From JAICLV01 sp036380925 (GTDB lineage Bacteria > Actinomycetota > Actinomycetes > Acidothermales > Acidothermaceae), in assembly GCA_036380925.1 (NCBI GenBank), contig DASVDW010000120.1:1-61475 (forward strand): DNA of 61,475 nt, given 5' to 3'. Position 1 is the stretch's first letter; each line of letters opens with the position of its first letter. The position numbers and the translations under genes are program-made. Under the pieces are notes generated by a model that did not search any database, had not been told where the DNA came from, and saw only the letters and a list, made by a program, of their open reading frames with translations. Positions 17,284 to 26,403 of the stretch are shown here, in pieces.

Positions 17284-17448
17284 TCGCGAAATGATGGCGG
17301 CCACCAGAGCGTCAGGGGACCGAACCCGGGCGGCGGTGCGGGTTAGGGGCTTGACGCCGGCCAGGGTCGCGCCAGCGGGAGCCGGCTACGTCGCGCTGGC
17401 GGGCCCCCGCGCGCTGTCGCGCGCTCCCGCTGTCGCGCCGCCGACGCG

Positions 17449-18300
17449 CTAGCTCCAGGGCACAAACGCGGTGAGCAACGCCCACGCCACCGGCGCGGCG
17501 ACGACCAGCGAGTCGATGCGGTCCATGACCCCGCCGTGGCCAGGCAGCAGCGCGCCCATGTCCTTGATGCCGAGGTCGCGCTTGATCAGGGATTCCGCCA
17601 AGTCTCCGATGGTGGCCGCGAGGGCGATCGCCAACCCGAAGAGAACGCCCTCCCACCAGGCGCCGTGCAAGACGAGCGGCAAGTACAGCGCCCCGCACAC
17701 CACGCAGGCGGCCACCGATCCGGTGAAGCCTTCCCATGACTTCTTCGGGCTGACGCTCGGCGCCATCGGGTGCTTTCCGAAGAACACGCCCACCGCGTAG
17801 CCGCCGGTGTCGCTGCACACAACGGTCGCCACCAACGCGAGCACGCGGCGGGGTCCGTCATCGGGAACAGCGAGCAAAATCGCAAAGCCGGCGAGAAAAG
17901 CCACGTAGCAAACGACAAAGACGACCGACGACATCGCGCGCGACCGCGTCGCGTCGTCCGCGACGACCGTCATCACGACACCGGCGACGACCAGCAGCAA
18001 CGTCGACACGACGAGCGCCTGGGTGCCACCCGCGTACGCGGCGATCAGCACGGCGGCGGCGCCAGCGGCGAGCGGAATCGACGGCAACACCACGGCGTGG
18101 GCGCGCAAGGCGCGCGCGAGTTCGATGACCGCCGCCATGATGGCGACGACGGCAAGTCCGACGAACGCGCGCTTGTCGACAAACAGCGACGCGACCACCG
18201 CGCCCGCGAGCAGCACGCCGATGCCGATCGCCGCGGGCAGGTTGCGGCCCGCTTTCGGAGCGGGAGTGGACTCCGCCTCGGCGTCGGCCATCGTGGTCAT
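17449..18300 (-). CDS. cdsA: Phosphatidate cytidylyltransferase (CDP-diglyceride synthase)
   Basis: Membrane enzyme that makes CDP-diacylglycerol from phosphatidic acid and CTP for phospholipid synthesis. The 283 residues contain about eight hydrophobic segments after a short charged N-terminus. The C-terminal CdsA signature is clear: SPKKSWEGFTGS, GDLAESLIKRDLGIKDMG and LPGHGGVMDRIDSL, with the metal-binding acidic residues intact. It lies 15 bp after frr in the usual order frr-cdsA. Confidence 0.96.
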   Translation of the reverse strand: MTTMADAEAESTPAPKAGRNLPAAIGIGVLLAGAVVASLFVDKRAFVGLAVVAIMAAVIELARALRAHAVVLPSIPLAAGAAAVLIAAYAGGTQALVVSTLLLVVAGVVMTVVADDATRSRAMSSVVFVVCYVAFLAGFAILLAVPDDGPRRVLALVATVVCSDTGGYAVGVFFGKHPMAPSVSPKKSWEGFTGSVAACVVCGALYLPLVLHGAWWEGVLFGLAIALAATIGDLAESLIKRDLGIKDMGALLPGHGGVMDRIDSLVVAAPVAWALLTAFVPWS

Positions 18301-18315
18301 CGGTGCGGCGGCTGG

Positions 18316-18873
18316 TCAGACCTCGAGGAGTTCGGCTTCTTTGTGCTTCAGCAACTCGTCGACCTGGGTGACGTATTTGTGGGTCAGCTCGTCGAGTTCT
18401 TTCTCGGCCCGGCGCACGTCGTCCTCCCCGGCGTCGCCGTCCTTTTGCAGCTTGTCGAGGGCCTCCTTGGCGTGCCGGCGGATGTTGCGAATCGACACCC
18501 GCGTCTCCTCCGCCTCGTGCCGCGCGAGCTTGATGTAGTCGCGGCGGCGCTCCTCGGTGAGCTGCGGCACGGTGACCCGGATGACCGCTCCGTCGTCGGT
18601 GGGGTTGACCCCGAGGTCGGAGTCGCGGATCGCCTTCTCGATCGCCCGCAGGGAGCCCTTGTCGTACGGCGCGATGATGATCATCCGTGCGTCCGCGACG
18701 GTGAATCCGGCGAGTTGGTTCAGCGGCGTCTGGGCGCCGTAGTAGTCGACCGTGACCTTGGCGAACATGCCGGGGTGGGCGCGGCCGGTGCGGATCGCGC
18801 CGAAGCTCTCCTTGGCGACGCTCACCGCCTTTTCCATCTTCTCCTCGCCCTCGAGGAGGGTCTCGTCGATCAC
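18316..18873 (-). CDS. frr: Ribosome recycling factor
   Basis: With EF-G it splits post-termination ribosomes. The 185 residues are the standard length. Typical blocks are EGEEKMEKAVSVAKESFGAIRTGRAHP, YYGAQTPLNQLAGFTVADARMI, AIRDSDLGVNPTDDGAVIRV and PQLTEERRRDYIKLARHEAEETRVSIRNIRR, where a conserved Arg-rich helix is intact. It sits between pyrH and cdsA. Confidence 0.98.
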   Translation of the reverse strand: MIDETLLEGEEKMEKAVSVAKESFGAIRTGRAHPGMFAKVTVDYYGAQTPLNQLAGFTVADARMIIIAPYDKGSLRAIEKAIRDSDLGVNPTDDGAVIRVTVPQLTEERRRDYIKLARHEAEETRVSIRNIRRHAKEALDKLQKDGDAGEDDVRRAEKELDELTHKYVTQVDELLKHKEAELLEV

Positions 18874-18917
18874 GGGATGACTCCTAGCCCTCGGTCTTTT
18901 ATCAGGCGCAGCTGGTG

Positions 18918-19664
18918 TTAACGGGCGCCGGCCGACACGATGGTCCCGATCTTCTCACCGTGCACGGCGCGCGCGATGTTGCCGTCCTCCAGGAGATTGA
19001 AGACCACGATCGGCAGCGCGTTGTCGCGGCACAGCGAGATTGCGGTGGCATCGGCGAACTTGAGGTCGCGGGCCAGCACCTCGTCGTAGTCGAGGGTGTC
19101 GAAGCGCACCGCCTCGGGGTTGGTCTTCGGATCGCTGTCATAGACGCCGTCGACCGACTTCGCCATCAGCACGACCTGGGCTCCGACTTCGAGTGCGCGC
19201 TGGGCGGCGGTGGTGTCGGTGGAGAAGTACGGCGCGCCGAGGCCGGCGCCGAAGATGACGACCCGGCCCTTTTGGAGGTGCCGAATCGCGCGGCGCGGGA
19301 TGTAGGGCTCGGCGACCTGGCCCATCGTGATGGCCGTCTGCACCCTCGTGTCGACGCCGGCCTTCTCGAGAAAGTCCTGCAACGCCAAGCAGTTCATCAC
19401 GGTGCCGAGCATGCCCATGTAGTCGGACCGGGCGCGGTCCATGCCGCGCACCGAAAGCTCGGCGCCGCGGAAGAAGTTGCCGCCCCCGATGACGACGGCA
19501 ACCTCGACTCCTTCGGCGACCACGGCGGCGATCTGCCTGGCGATCGAGGCGACGACGTCAGGGTCGACGCCGAGCTGTCCGTCGCCCGCGAACGCCTCCC
19601 CCGACAGCTTCAGCAGAACGCGGTGGTAGCGCGGCCGATCCTCGTTCTTCTCGGACTCGCGCAT
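18918..19664 (-). CDS. pyrH: UMP kinase
   Basis: Phosphorylates UMP to UDP; a hexameric amino-acid-kinase-fold enzyme regulated by GTP and UTP. Hallmarks: RVLLKLSGEAF, VVIGGGNFFRG, DYMGMLGTVMNCLALQD, GAGLGAPYFSTDTTAAQRA and LMAKSVDGVYDSDP. ATG 19664 is preferred over an in-frame GTG at 19709 because GAGAGG precedes it by about 7 nt, giving 248 residues. The extra 15 residues of the longer form are not family-typical. Confidence 0.96.
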   Translation of the reverse strand: MRESEKNEDRPRYHRVLLKLSGEAFAGDGQLGVDPDVVASIARQIAAVVAEGVEVAVVIGGGNFFRGAELSVRGMDRARSDYMGMLGTVMNCLALQDFLEKAGVDTRVQTAITMGQVAEPYIPRRAIRHLQKGRVVIFGAGLGAPYFSTDTTAAQRALEVGAQVVLMAKSVDGVYDSDPKTNPEAVRFDTLDYDEVLARDLKFADATAISLCRDNALPIVVFNLLEDGNIARAVHGEKIGTIVSAGAR

Positions 19665-19725
19665 CGGCCACCTCTCGTCGTCGTCAGCTGTGTCGTCCAG
19701 TCTGGCCACCGACCTGCAGTCTGCC

Positions 19726-20556
19726 CTAGGACTGTCCGACGCGGAACCGGGCGAAGGTCAGCACCTGCACGCCGGCCTCGTCGAGCACCTGCTTGACCGA
19801 CTTCTTGTTGTCCTTCGCGAAGGCCTGCTCGACCAGCACGGTGTCCTTGAAGAAACCGTTGACCCGACCCTCGACGATCCTCGGCAGCGCGGACTCCGGC
19901 TTGCCCTCCTCGCGCGCGGTCGCCTCGGCGATCCGCCGCTCGTTCTCGACGACGTCGGCGGGCACGTCGTCGCGGGAAAGGTACGACGGCGCGAACGCGG
20001 CGATGTGCTGTGCGACGTCCTTGCCCACCTGGGCGTTTTCCGCCGACAGCGCCACGAGCACACCGAGCTGCGGCGGGAGGTCCGGGCTGGTCTTGTGCAG
20101 GTAGCTCACGACGTGGGGACCGGTGAGCTTGGCGACCCGGCCGAGCTCCATCTTCTCGCCGAGCGCGGCGCTGTTCTCCTCGATGAGCTCAGCGGCCTTG
20201 CGGCCGCCTGCGTCGGCGGCCAGCAACCCCTCGGCGTCCGTCACCTCGGACGACGCGAACGCGCTCACCAGCGCGGCGCCGAGCTGCTGGAACCGCTCGC
20301 CCTTGGCCACGAAGTCGGTCTCGCACTTGAGCTCGACGAGCACGCCGGCGCCGTCGGCCACGGAGGCGCCGACGAGGCCGTTCGCGGTGGTGCGCTCGGC
20401 TCGCTTGCCGACGTCCTTCGCGCCCTTGATGCGCAGGATCTCGACGGCCTTGTCGAAGTCGCCGTCGGTCTCGTCGAGCGCCTTCTTGCAGTCCATCATG
20501 CCGGCGGCGGTCAGCTCGCGGAGCCGCTTGACGTCGGCGGTCGTGTAGTTCGCCAT
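19726..20556 (-). CDS. tsf: Elongation factor Ts
   Basis: Guanine-nucleotide exchange factor for EF-Tu. The N-terminal UBA-like domain with VKRLRELTAAGMMDCKKALDE is clear, followed by the core with GLVGASVADGAGVLVELKCETDFVAKG, where TDFVA contacts EF-Tu. The 276 residues are normal for actinobacteria. It is 54 bp downstream of rpsB, as usual. Confidence 0.98.
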   Translation of the reverse strand: MANYTTADVKRLRELTAAGMMDCKKALDETDGDFDKAVEILRIKGAKDVGKRAERTTANGLVGASVADGAGVLVELKCETDFVAKGERFQQLGAALVSAFASSEVTDAEGLLAADAGGRKAAELIEENSAALGEKMELGRVAKLTGPHVVSYLHKTSPDLPPQLGVLVALSAENAQVGKDVAQHIAAFAPSYLSRDDVPADVVENERRIAEATAREEGKPESALPRIVEGRVNGFFKDTVLVEQAFAKDNKKSVKQVLDEAGVQVLTFARFRVGQS

Positions 20557-20610
20557 GGTGGTTGTCTCGTCCTTAAAAGTGGGTTCGGCAGGCGGGCGTT
20601 GCGGCGGGCC

Positions 20611-21456
20611 TCACTGAGCGGGGCTGGCGGCCTGCTCGCCGCCTTCGCGCACCAGCAGCTCGCGCTCCCAGTCGGCCAGCGGCTCGTCGCCGCCCAGCTC
20701 GCTGCCTGCGTCGGCGGGCCCACCGGCTTGCGGACCGCCCTCGCCGCCATCGGCGCTGCGGGCGGCGACCCGGGCCATCAGGCCCTCGGCCACGGCGTCG
20801 GCGACCACCCGGGTGAGCAAGCTCACCGACCGGATCGCGTCGTCGTTGCCGGGGATCTTGTAATCGACCTCGTCGGGGTCGCAGTTGGTGTCGAGGATCG
20901 CGACAACCGGGATGCCGAGCTTGCGCGCCTCGCCGACGGCGATGTGCTCCTTCTTGGTGTCGACCACCCACACCGCGCTTGGCACGCGGGCCATCTCCCG
21001 GATGCCGCCCAGCGTCTTCTCCAGCTTCTCCTTCTCCCGATGGAGGACCAGCGCTTCCTTCTTGGTGCGCTGGCCGTAGTTCGGGCCGCTTTGCTCGAGG
21101 AGCTCAAGCTCCTTCAGCCGCTGCAGCCGCTTGTAGACGGTGGAGAAGTTGGTGAGCATTCCGCCCAGCCAGCGCTGGTTGACGTAAGGCATGCCGACGC
21201 GGGTGGCTTGCTGGGCGACCGCCTCCTGCGCCTGCTTCTTGGTGCCGACGAACAGAATCGAGCCGCCGTGGGCCACCGTCTCCTTGACGAACTCGTAGGC
21301 GCGGTCGATGTAGCCCAGCGACTGCTGCAAGTCGATGATGTAGATGCCGTTGCGCTCGGTGAAGATGAAGCGCTTCATCTTGGGGTTCCACCGGCGGGTC
21401 TGGTGCCCGAAGTGGACGCCGCTGGCGAGCAGCTCCTTCATGCTGACGACGGCCAT
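20611..21456 (-). CDS. rpsB: 30S ribosomal protein S2
   Basis: 281 residues from MAVVSMKELLASGVHFGHQTRRWNPKM to a disordered acidic Gly/Ala-rich tail (about 230-281), an actinobacterial-style C-terminal extension. Conserved blocks include FTERNGIYIIDLQQS, VGTKKQAQEAV, RWLGGMLTNFST and VVAILDTNCDPDEVDYKIPGNDDAIRS. The start is ATG 21456 with AAAGGAG about 10 nt upstream; reading further upstream in frame enters the leader and was rejected. Confidence 0.98.
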   Translation of the reverse strand: MAVVSMKELLASGVHFGHQTRRWNPKMKRFIFTERNGIYIIDLQQSLGYIDRAYEFVKETVAHGGSILFVGTKKQAQEAVAQQATRVGMPYVNQRWLGGMLTNFSTVYKRLQRLKELELLEQSGPNYGQRTKKEALVLHREKEKLEKTLGGIREMARVPSAVWVVDTKKEHIAVGEARKLGIPVVAILDTNCDPDEVDYKIPGNDDAIRSVSLLTRVVADAVAEGLMARVAARSADGGEGGPQAGGPADAGSELGGDEPLADWERELLVREGGEQAASPAQ

Positions 21457-21727
21457 GGCCGTGCGCTCCTTTCGCACCCACGCCTGCGCGCCGCTGGTGC
21501 TCCAGAGCCGCGTGGACGTCGCCGGGTGCTGCCTCGGTTCTTCGCGGCCGCCGGTCGGCGGTCGCGCCTGACACCCTGACCGCCATTGCACCCAAGGCGA
21601 CGACCTCGACGGAGGTTGCCTTGCGCACCGAGTCGGCGGACCGGCCTGCTGGCCGGTGAAAGGGTGTGCGATGTAGATCCGGACGGCGCACAAAGGCCGG
21701 CGTCGACCGAATCCCGCAGGAAGTCTA
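21457..21727 (-). promoter_or_regulatory. rpsB promoter and long structured mRNA leader
   Basis: TAGACT at 21722-21727 (minus strand) is a good -10; transcription would start near 21715, leaving about 258 nt of leader before rpsB. The leader holds a two-part stem-loop (CAAGGC/GCCTTG at 21593-21598 with 21618-21623, with ACCTC/GAGGT nested inside) and a 7-bp hairpin ACCGGCC/GGCCGGT at 21640-21657. A structured leader fits translational feedback by S2, as known for rpsB leaders in other bacteria, but the fold here is not a recognised family. The remaining 21728-21896 is very GC-rich with no gene seen. Confidence 0.45.
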
Positions 21728-21896
21728 CCCGGAGCGCGAGCCCGCCCGCGCCCGCGCTCCCGCGCGGTCCCGCGAGGGCCTCGCCGTGAGGGCGCCTCGG
21801 GGCCGTCGACAGCTGTCGTTCCCCGGGCGCGGGGGTCGGGCCCCGAGGGCCCGCATCGGGGCCGTCGGCACTCTGCTCGTCGCCGTCTCGAGAACT

Positions 21897-21918
21897 AATG
21901 AGTGAGTGCTCACTCATT
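21897..21918 (+). promoter_or_regulatory. TetR-family operator
   Basis: Perfect 10-bp inverted arms AATGAGTGAG and CTCACTCATT around a central TG. This is the classic operator type of TetR regulators next to multidrug exporters. It ends 4 bp before the -10 of the tetR gene, in the spacer/-35 region. Confidence 0.85.
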
Positions 21919-21922
21919 GGTG

Positions 21923-21928
21923 TAGAGT
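21923..21928 (+). promoter_or_regulatory. -10 element placing transcription start on the tetR start codon
   Basis: TAGAGT lies 7 nt before the GTG at 21936, so the transcript should begin at or within a base of the start codon and be leaderless. No ribosome site precedes the GTG, which agrees. Confidence 0.55.
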
Positions 21929-21935
21929 CGCCGCC

Positions 21936-22565
21936 GTGTCCGCCGTCCCAGAGCTGCCGCAAGCCGCGTCGCGGCGGGCCCGCCCTCTGCCACCCGAGCA
22001 GCGCCGAGCCGCTCTGATCGCCGCCACCTTGCCGCTGCTGCGCGAGCACGGGCTGCAGGTGAGCACCCGGCAGGTCGCCGAGGCCGCCGGCGTCGCAGAG
22101 GGCACGATCTTTCGGGTCTTCCCCGACATGGAGAGCCTGTTCGCCGCCGCGATCCAAGCCGCCCTCGACTGCACGCCGGTGGTCGCGCAGCTTGAGCGGA
22201 TCGACCGCGGCCTTCCGCTCGACGCCATCCTCGCCGGCGTCATCGACATCACTCGCGGGTGGCTGCGATCCGTCATCACCTTGATGATGGCGCTGCACCG
22301 ATCACCAGGTTTTCGCGAGCGCCATCCGCACAAGCCCGCCGCGTCGTCCGACGACATTGAAAAGCTCGTCATCGAGCTGCTCGAGGCACACCGAAATGAG
22401 TTGCGGCTGCCGCCGCGTCAAATGGCAAGGTTGCTCCGCATGCTCGTGTTCTCGAGCAGCCATCCGCTGCTGGCCGCCGAAGGCGAAGCAATGCCCACCC
22501 ATCTCATCGTCGACGTCGTCTTGAACGGCGCCCGGCGGCGAAGCGAAGGAGAGCCATGCTGCTGA
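21936..22565 (+). CDS. TetR-family transcriptional regulator
   Basis: 209 residues. The N-terminal DNA-binding domain has RRAALIAATLPLLREHGLQVSTRQVAEAAGVAEGTIFRVFPDMESLF, the textbook TetR helix-turn-helix with the AEGTIFRVF recognition helix. The C-terminal half is a variable ligand-binding domain. A perfect palindromic operator covers its promoter, so it very probably represses itself and the two downstream ABC exporter genes; its stop overlaps the first exporter start by 10 bp. The GTG at 21936 is preferred to a GTG at 21906 that lies inside the operator. Confidence 0.92.
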   Translation: MSAVPELPQAASRRARPLPPEQRRAALIAATLPLLREHGLQVSTRQVAEAAGVAEGTIFRVFPDMESLFAAAIQAALDCTPVVAQLERIDRGLPLDAILAGVIDITRGWLRSVITLMMALHRSPGFRERHPHKPAASSDDIEKLVIELLEAHRNELRLPPRQMARLLRMLVFSSSHPLLAAEGEAMPTHLIVDVVLNGARRRSEGEPCC

Positions 22566-24289
22566 CCCTGCTCCGCGGTCACCTTCGCCCGTATCGGCGG
22601 TTGCTGCTCGCGGTCGTCGCCTTGCAGCTCGTCGGCACCATCGCGCTGTTGTACTTGCCGACTCTCAACGCCGACATCATCGACAACGGCATCGCCAAGG
22701 GCGACACCGGCTACATCATGCGCACCGGCGGATGGATGCTGCTCATCAGCCTGGTGCAGATTTGCTGCGCCATCGCGGCCGTCTATTTCGGCGCGCGCGC
22801 CGCGATGAGCTTCGGCCGCGATGTGAGGGCGGCGATCTTCCACCGGGTGGGAGAGTTCTCCGGTCGTGAGGTGACCCGGTTTGGGGCGCCGTCGCTCATC
22901 ACGCGCAACACGAACGACGTGCAGCAGGTGCAAATGCTCGTCGTCACCACCTGCACGATGCTGATCGCGGCGCCCATCATGTGCGTGGGCGGCGTCATCA
23001 TGGCGCTGCGCGAGGACGTCGGGCTGTCGTGGCTGATGGGTGTGAGCGTCCCCGTGCTGGTCGTCGCGATCGGACTCATCATCCGCAAGATGGTCCCGTC
23101 GTTTCGGCTCATGCAGAAGCGAATCGACACCATCAACCGAGTGCTGCGCGAGCAGATCTCCGGCATCCGCGTGGTGAGAGCGTTCGTCCGAGAGCCGATC
23201 GAGACACGACGCTTCGCGCAGGCGAACACCGAACTCACCGCGACCGCCTTGCGCACCGGCCGGTTGATGGCGCTCATTTTCCCCACCGTGCTGCTCGTGC
23301 TCAACGCGTCGAGCGTCGCGGTTCTCTGGTTCGGGGCGTCACGGGTCGACGCAGGACAGATGCAGATCGGGTCGCTCACCGCGTTCCTCACCTACCTGAT
23401 GCAGATTCTGATGTCGGTGATGATGGCGACGTTCATGCTCATCATGGTTCCGCGGGCCGCGGTGTGCGCGGAGCGAATCCAAGAGGTGCTCACGACGTCG
23501 TCATCCGTCGTGGCGGCGAGCGCGCCGATCAGTCACGTTCGATCGCGCGGCGAGTTGGAGTTTCGCGACGTCGCCTTCCGATATCCGGGGGCGGCGGATC
23601 CGGTGTTGCGCGGAGTCTCGCTGCGCGTCGGGCCTGGTCAGACGACGGCCGTGGTCGGCAGCACAGGCACCGGCAAGAGCACGCTTGTCTCACTCGTGCC
23701 GCGACTGTTCGACGTGACGCAGGGCACCGTGCTGGTCGACGACGTCGACGTCCGCGATCTCGAATTCGACGTGCTGCGGCAGCGCATCGGGCTGGTGCCG
23801 CAGCGGGCGTACCTGTTCTCCGGAACGGTTGCGAGCAACCTGCGGTATGGAAACCCCGACGCCACCGACGATGAACTCTGGACGGCGCTTGAGGTGGCGC
23901 AGGCGCGCGACTTCGTCGAGGCGATGCCCGAGGGCCTCGACGCGCCGATCGCGCAGGGCGGCACGAACGTGTCAGGCGGCCAACGGCAACGACTCGCGAT
24001 CGCACGGGCGCTGGTGCGCAAGCCGGAGATTTACCTGTTCGACGAGTCGTTCTCCGCGCTCGACACCGGCACCGACGCGCGGCTGCGCGCGGCGTTGCGC
24101 CCGGTGACGCGCGAGGCCGCGGTGGTCATCGTCGCGTCGCGGGTCTCGACGATCTGCGACGCCGACCAGATCGTCGTCCTTGACCAAGGCGGCGTCGTCG
24201 GTCTTGGAACGCACGACGAGTTGCTGCGGACCTGCCCGACATACGCGGAGATCGTGCGCTCTCAGTTGTCGGCCGAGGAGGCGGCATGA
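22556..24289 (+). CDS. ABC exporter half-transporter A (membrane domain plus ATPase), degenerate H-loop
   Basis: 577 residues with six transmembrane helices (about 1-310) fused to an ATPase domain. Walker A is GSTGTGKST, the signature VSGGQRQRLAI, Walker B IYLFDESFSALD. The switch His of the H-loop is replaced by Ser (VASRVSTI), a mark of heterodimeric exporters with one weak ATP site. The start ATG follows GAAGGAGAG. Translationally coupled to tetR upstream and to exporter B downstream (ATGA overlap), so A and B should form the working pair. The substrate is likely a toxic hydrophobic compound, inferred from TetR linkage. Confidence 0.93.
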   Translation: MLLTLLRGHLRPYRRLLLAVVALQLVGTIALLYLPTLNADIIDNGIAKGDTGYIMRTGGWMLLISLVQICCAIAAVYFGARAAMSFGRDVRAAIFHRVGEFSGREVTRFGAPSLITRNTNDVQQVQMLVVTTCTMLIAAPIMCVGGVIMALREDVGLSWLMGVSVPVLVVAIGLIIRKMVPSFRLMQKRIDTINRVLREQISGIRVVRAFVREPIETRRFAQANTELTATALRTGRLMALIFPTVLLVLNASSVAVLWFGASRVDAGQMQIGSLTAFLTYLMQILMSVMMATFMLIMVPRAAVCAERIQEVLTTSSSVVAASAPISHVRSRGELEFRDVAFRYPGAADPVLRGVSLRVGPGQTTAVVGSTGTGKSTLVSLVPRLFDVTQGTVLVDDVDVRDLEFDVLRQRIGLVPQRAYLFSGTVASNLRYGNPDATDDELWTALEVAQARDFVEAMPEGLDAPIAQGGTNVSGGQRQRLAIARALVRKPEIYLFDESFSALDTGTDARLRAALRPVTREAAVVIVASRVSTICDADQIVVLDQGGVVGLGTHDELLRTCPTYAEIVRSQLSAEEAA

Positions 24290-26322
24290 CGAGCCAACCT
24301 CCCGCGCCGCGGCAGCCGAACTTCTCGGGAGCTCGGCCCGGCGGCACGGCGACCACGATGCCGGCTCGGCTGCCCAAAGCCGGCCGGGGCGCGGGCCACG
24401 GCCCGCCATGGATGTCGATGGGTCTGCCGACCGAGAAGTCGATGAACTTCGGTCCATCAGCGCGCCGACTGCTACGGCGGCTGATGCCGGAACGTGCGCT
24501 TGTCGCGTGCGTGTTCGGCTTGGGCGTCGTCAGCGTCGCGCTATCCGTGATCGGCCCCAAGATCCTCGGCCACGCGACAAACATCGTGTTCGACGGCGTG
24601 CTCGGCAAGCGGCTGCCCGATAACGCCACCTTGCAGCAGGCGATCGACGCCGCTCGCGCCAGGGGCGAGAACACCTACGCCGACGTGCTGTCGACCAGCC
24701 ATGCCAAACCGGGCCACGGCGTCGACTTCACCGCTCTCGGGCACACTCTCGCACTCGTCATCGCGCTCTACGTCGCGGCCAGCGTTTTCGCTTGGCTGCA
24801 AGGTTTCTTGCTCACCGGCATCGTGCAACGCACGGTGCAGCGGTTGCGCGACGACGTCGAAGCGAAGCTGAACCGCCTGCCGCTGCGGTATTTCGACGGA
24901 CAGCCCCGAGGCGAGCTGCTCAGCCGGGTGACCAACGACATCGACAACATCGCGCAGAGCCTCCAGCAGACGATGAGCCAGCTACTCACCTCGTTGCTGA
25001 CCGTGCTCGGCGTCATCGCCATGATGTTCGTCATCTCGCCGCTACTGGCGGTGATCGCCTTGGTTATGGTGCCGGCGTCCATCTTCGTCACGAAGTCCAT
25101 CACCAAACGGTCACAACGGCAGTTCATCGCGCAGTGGACCCACACCGGCGCGCTCAACGGTCAGATCGAAGAGGCGTTCACCGGCCACGAGATCGTCACA
25201 GTGTTCGGGCGTCGGCGCGAGATCGAGGCCGCGTTCGCCGCGAAGAACGACGAGTTGTTCGCGGCCAGCTTCGGCGCGCAGTTCGTGTCCGGCATCATCA
25301 TGCCCGCCATGATGTTCATCGGGAACATCAGCTACGTGCTCATCGCCGTGGTCGGCGGGCTTCGAGTGGCGTCAGGCTCGATGTCGCTCGGCGACGTTCA
25401 AGCGTTCATCCAGTACTCACGGCAGTTCACCCAGCCGCTGACGCAGGTGGCGTCGATGGCGAACCTGCTGCAGTCGGGGGTGGCGTCGGCGGAGCGGGTC
25501 TTCGATTTGCTCGACGCCGAAGAAGAGAGCGTCGAGCCCGAGCATTCGCAGCGAGCCGAAGCGGCGCGCGGTCGCGTCGAGTTCGAGCACGTGTCGTTCC
25601 GTTACGAGCCGGCCGAGCCGCTCATCGACGACCTGTCACTCGTCGCCGAGCCAGGCCACACGATCGCGATCGTCGGGCCAACCGGCGCCGGCAAAACCAC
25701 GCTGGTCAACCTCATCATGCGGTTCTATGAGTTGGACGGCGGTCGCATCACCCTCGACGGCGTCGACATCACCACCATGCGACGAGACGAATTGCGTTCA
25801 CTCGTCGGCATGGTGCTGCAAGACGCGTGGTTGTTTGGCGGCACGATCCGCGACAACATCATGTACGGCCGACCCGACGCCACCGAAGAGGAAATGATCG
25901 CCGCCGCAAAGGCGACGTTCGTCGACCGTTTCGTCCGTGGCCTTCCCGACGGCTACGACACCGTCATCGACGAGGAGAACAGCAACATCAGCGCCGGGCA
26001 ACGGCAGCTCATCACCATCGCCCGCGCGTTCCTGGTCGACCCGTCGTTGCTGATCCTCGACGAGGCCACCAGCTCGGTCGACACCCGCACCGAGGCGTTG
26101 GTGCAGCACGCGATGGCCGCGCTTCGGTCGAACCGCACCAGTTTCGTCATCGCGCACCGGCTGTCGACGATCCGCGACGCCGACACCATCCTCGTGATGG
26201 AGAACGGCCGCATCGTTGAGCAGGGCACGCATCACGAGCTGCTCGAACGCGAGGGCGCCTACCACGCGCTGTACCACGCGCAGTTCGCCCAGCCGCTCGA
26301 CGAGGCGGCCGTCGCCAGCTGA
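24286..26322 (+). CDS. ABC exporter half-transporter B (membrane domain plus ATPase)
   Basis: 678 residues. A Pro/Gly-rich cytoplasmic N-terminal extension (about 1-65) precedes six transmembrane helices and an extended loop, then a canonical ATPase: Walker A GPTGAGKTT, signature ISAGQRQLITIARAF, Walker B LILDEATSSVD and a normal H-loop IAHRLST. It therefore carries the residues missing in subunit A. The start overlaps the stop of A. Heterodimeric multidrug exporters of this type are usually encoded as adjacent gene pairs. Confidence 0.93.
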   Translation: MTSQPPAPRQPNFSGARPGGTATTMPARLPKAGRGAGHGPPWMSMGLPTEKSMNFGPSARRLLRRLMPERALVACVFGLGVVSVALSVIGPKILGHATNIVFDGVLGKRLPDNATLQQAIDAARARGENTYADVLSTSHAKPGHGVDFTALGHTLALVIALYVAASVFAWLQGFLLTGIVQRTVQRLRDDVEAKLNRLPLRYFDGQPRGELLSRVTNDIDNIAQSLQQTMSQLLTSLLTVLGVIAMMFVISPLLAVIALVMVPASIFVTKSITKRSQRQFIAQWTHTGALNGQIEEAFTGHEIVTVFGRRREIEAAFAAKNDELFAASFGAQFVSGIIMPAMMFIGNISYVLIAVVGGLRVASGSMSLGDVQAFIQYSRQFTQPLTQVASMANLLQSGVASAERVFDLLDAEEESVEPEHSQRAEAARGRVEFEHVSFRYEPAEPLIDDLSLVAEPGHTIAIVGPTGAGKTTLVNLIMRFYELDGGRITLDGVDITTMRRDELRSLVGMVLQDAWLFGGTIRDNIMYGRPDATEEEMIAAAKATFVDRFVRGLPDGYDTVIDEENSNISAGQRQLITIARAFLVDPSLLILDEATSSVDTRTEALVQHAMAALRSNRTSFVIAHRLSTIRDADTILVMENGRIVEQGTHHELLEREGAYHALYHAQFAQPLDEAAVAS

Positions 26323-26403
26323 CGTCCACAGCGCGCGAACCGGTCGTCCACCGATCGGGATTTCGACGTCGGACGGCGGCGCGCAGCGCGCGAGGCTGCT
26401 GAC

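Noticed and set aside
17374..17431. Inverted repeat AGCGGGAGC / GCTCCCGCT near the cdsA 3' end as terminator
   Set aside because: The arms are about 40 nt apart and no T-tract follows on either strand.
19690..21579. 629-codon open frame on the plus strand
   Set aside because: It is antisense to tsf and rpsB, whose identity is certain; long antisense frames arise from GC-rich third positions.
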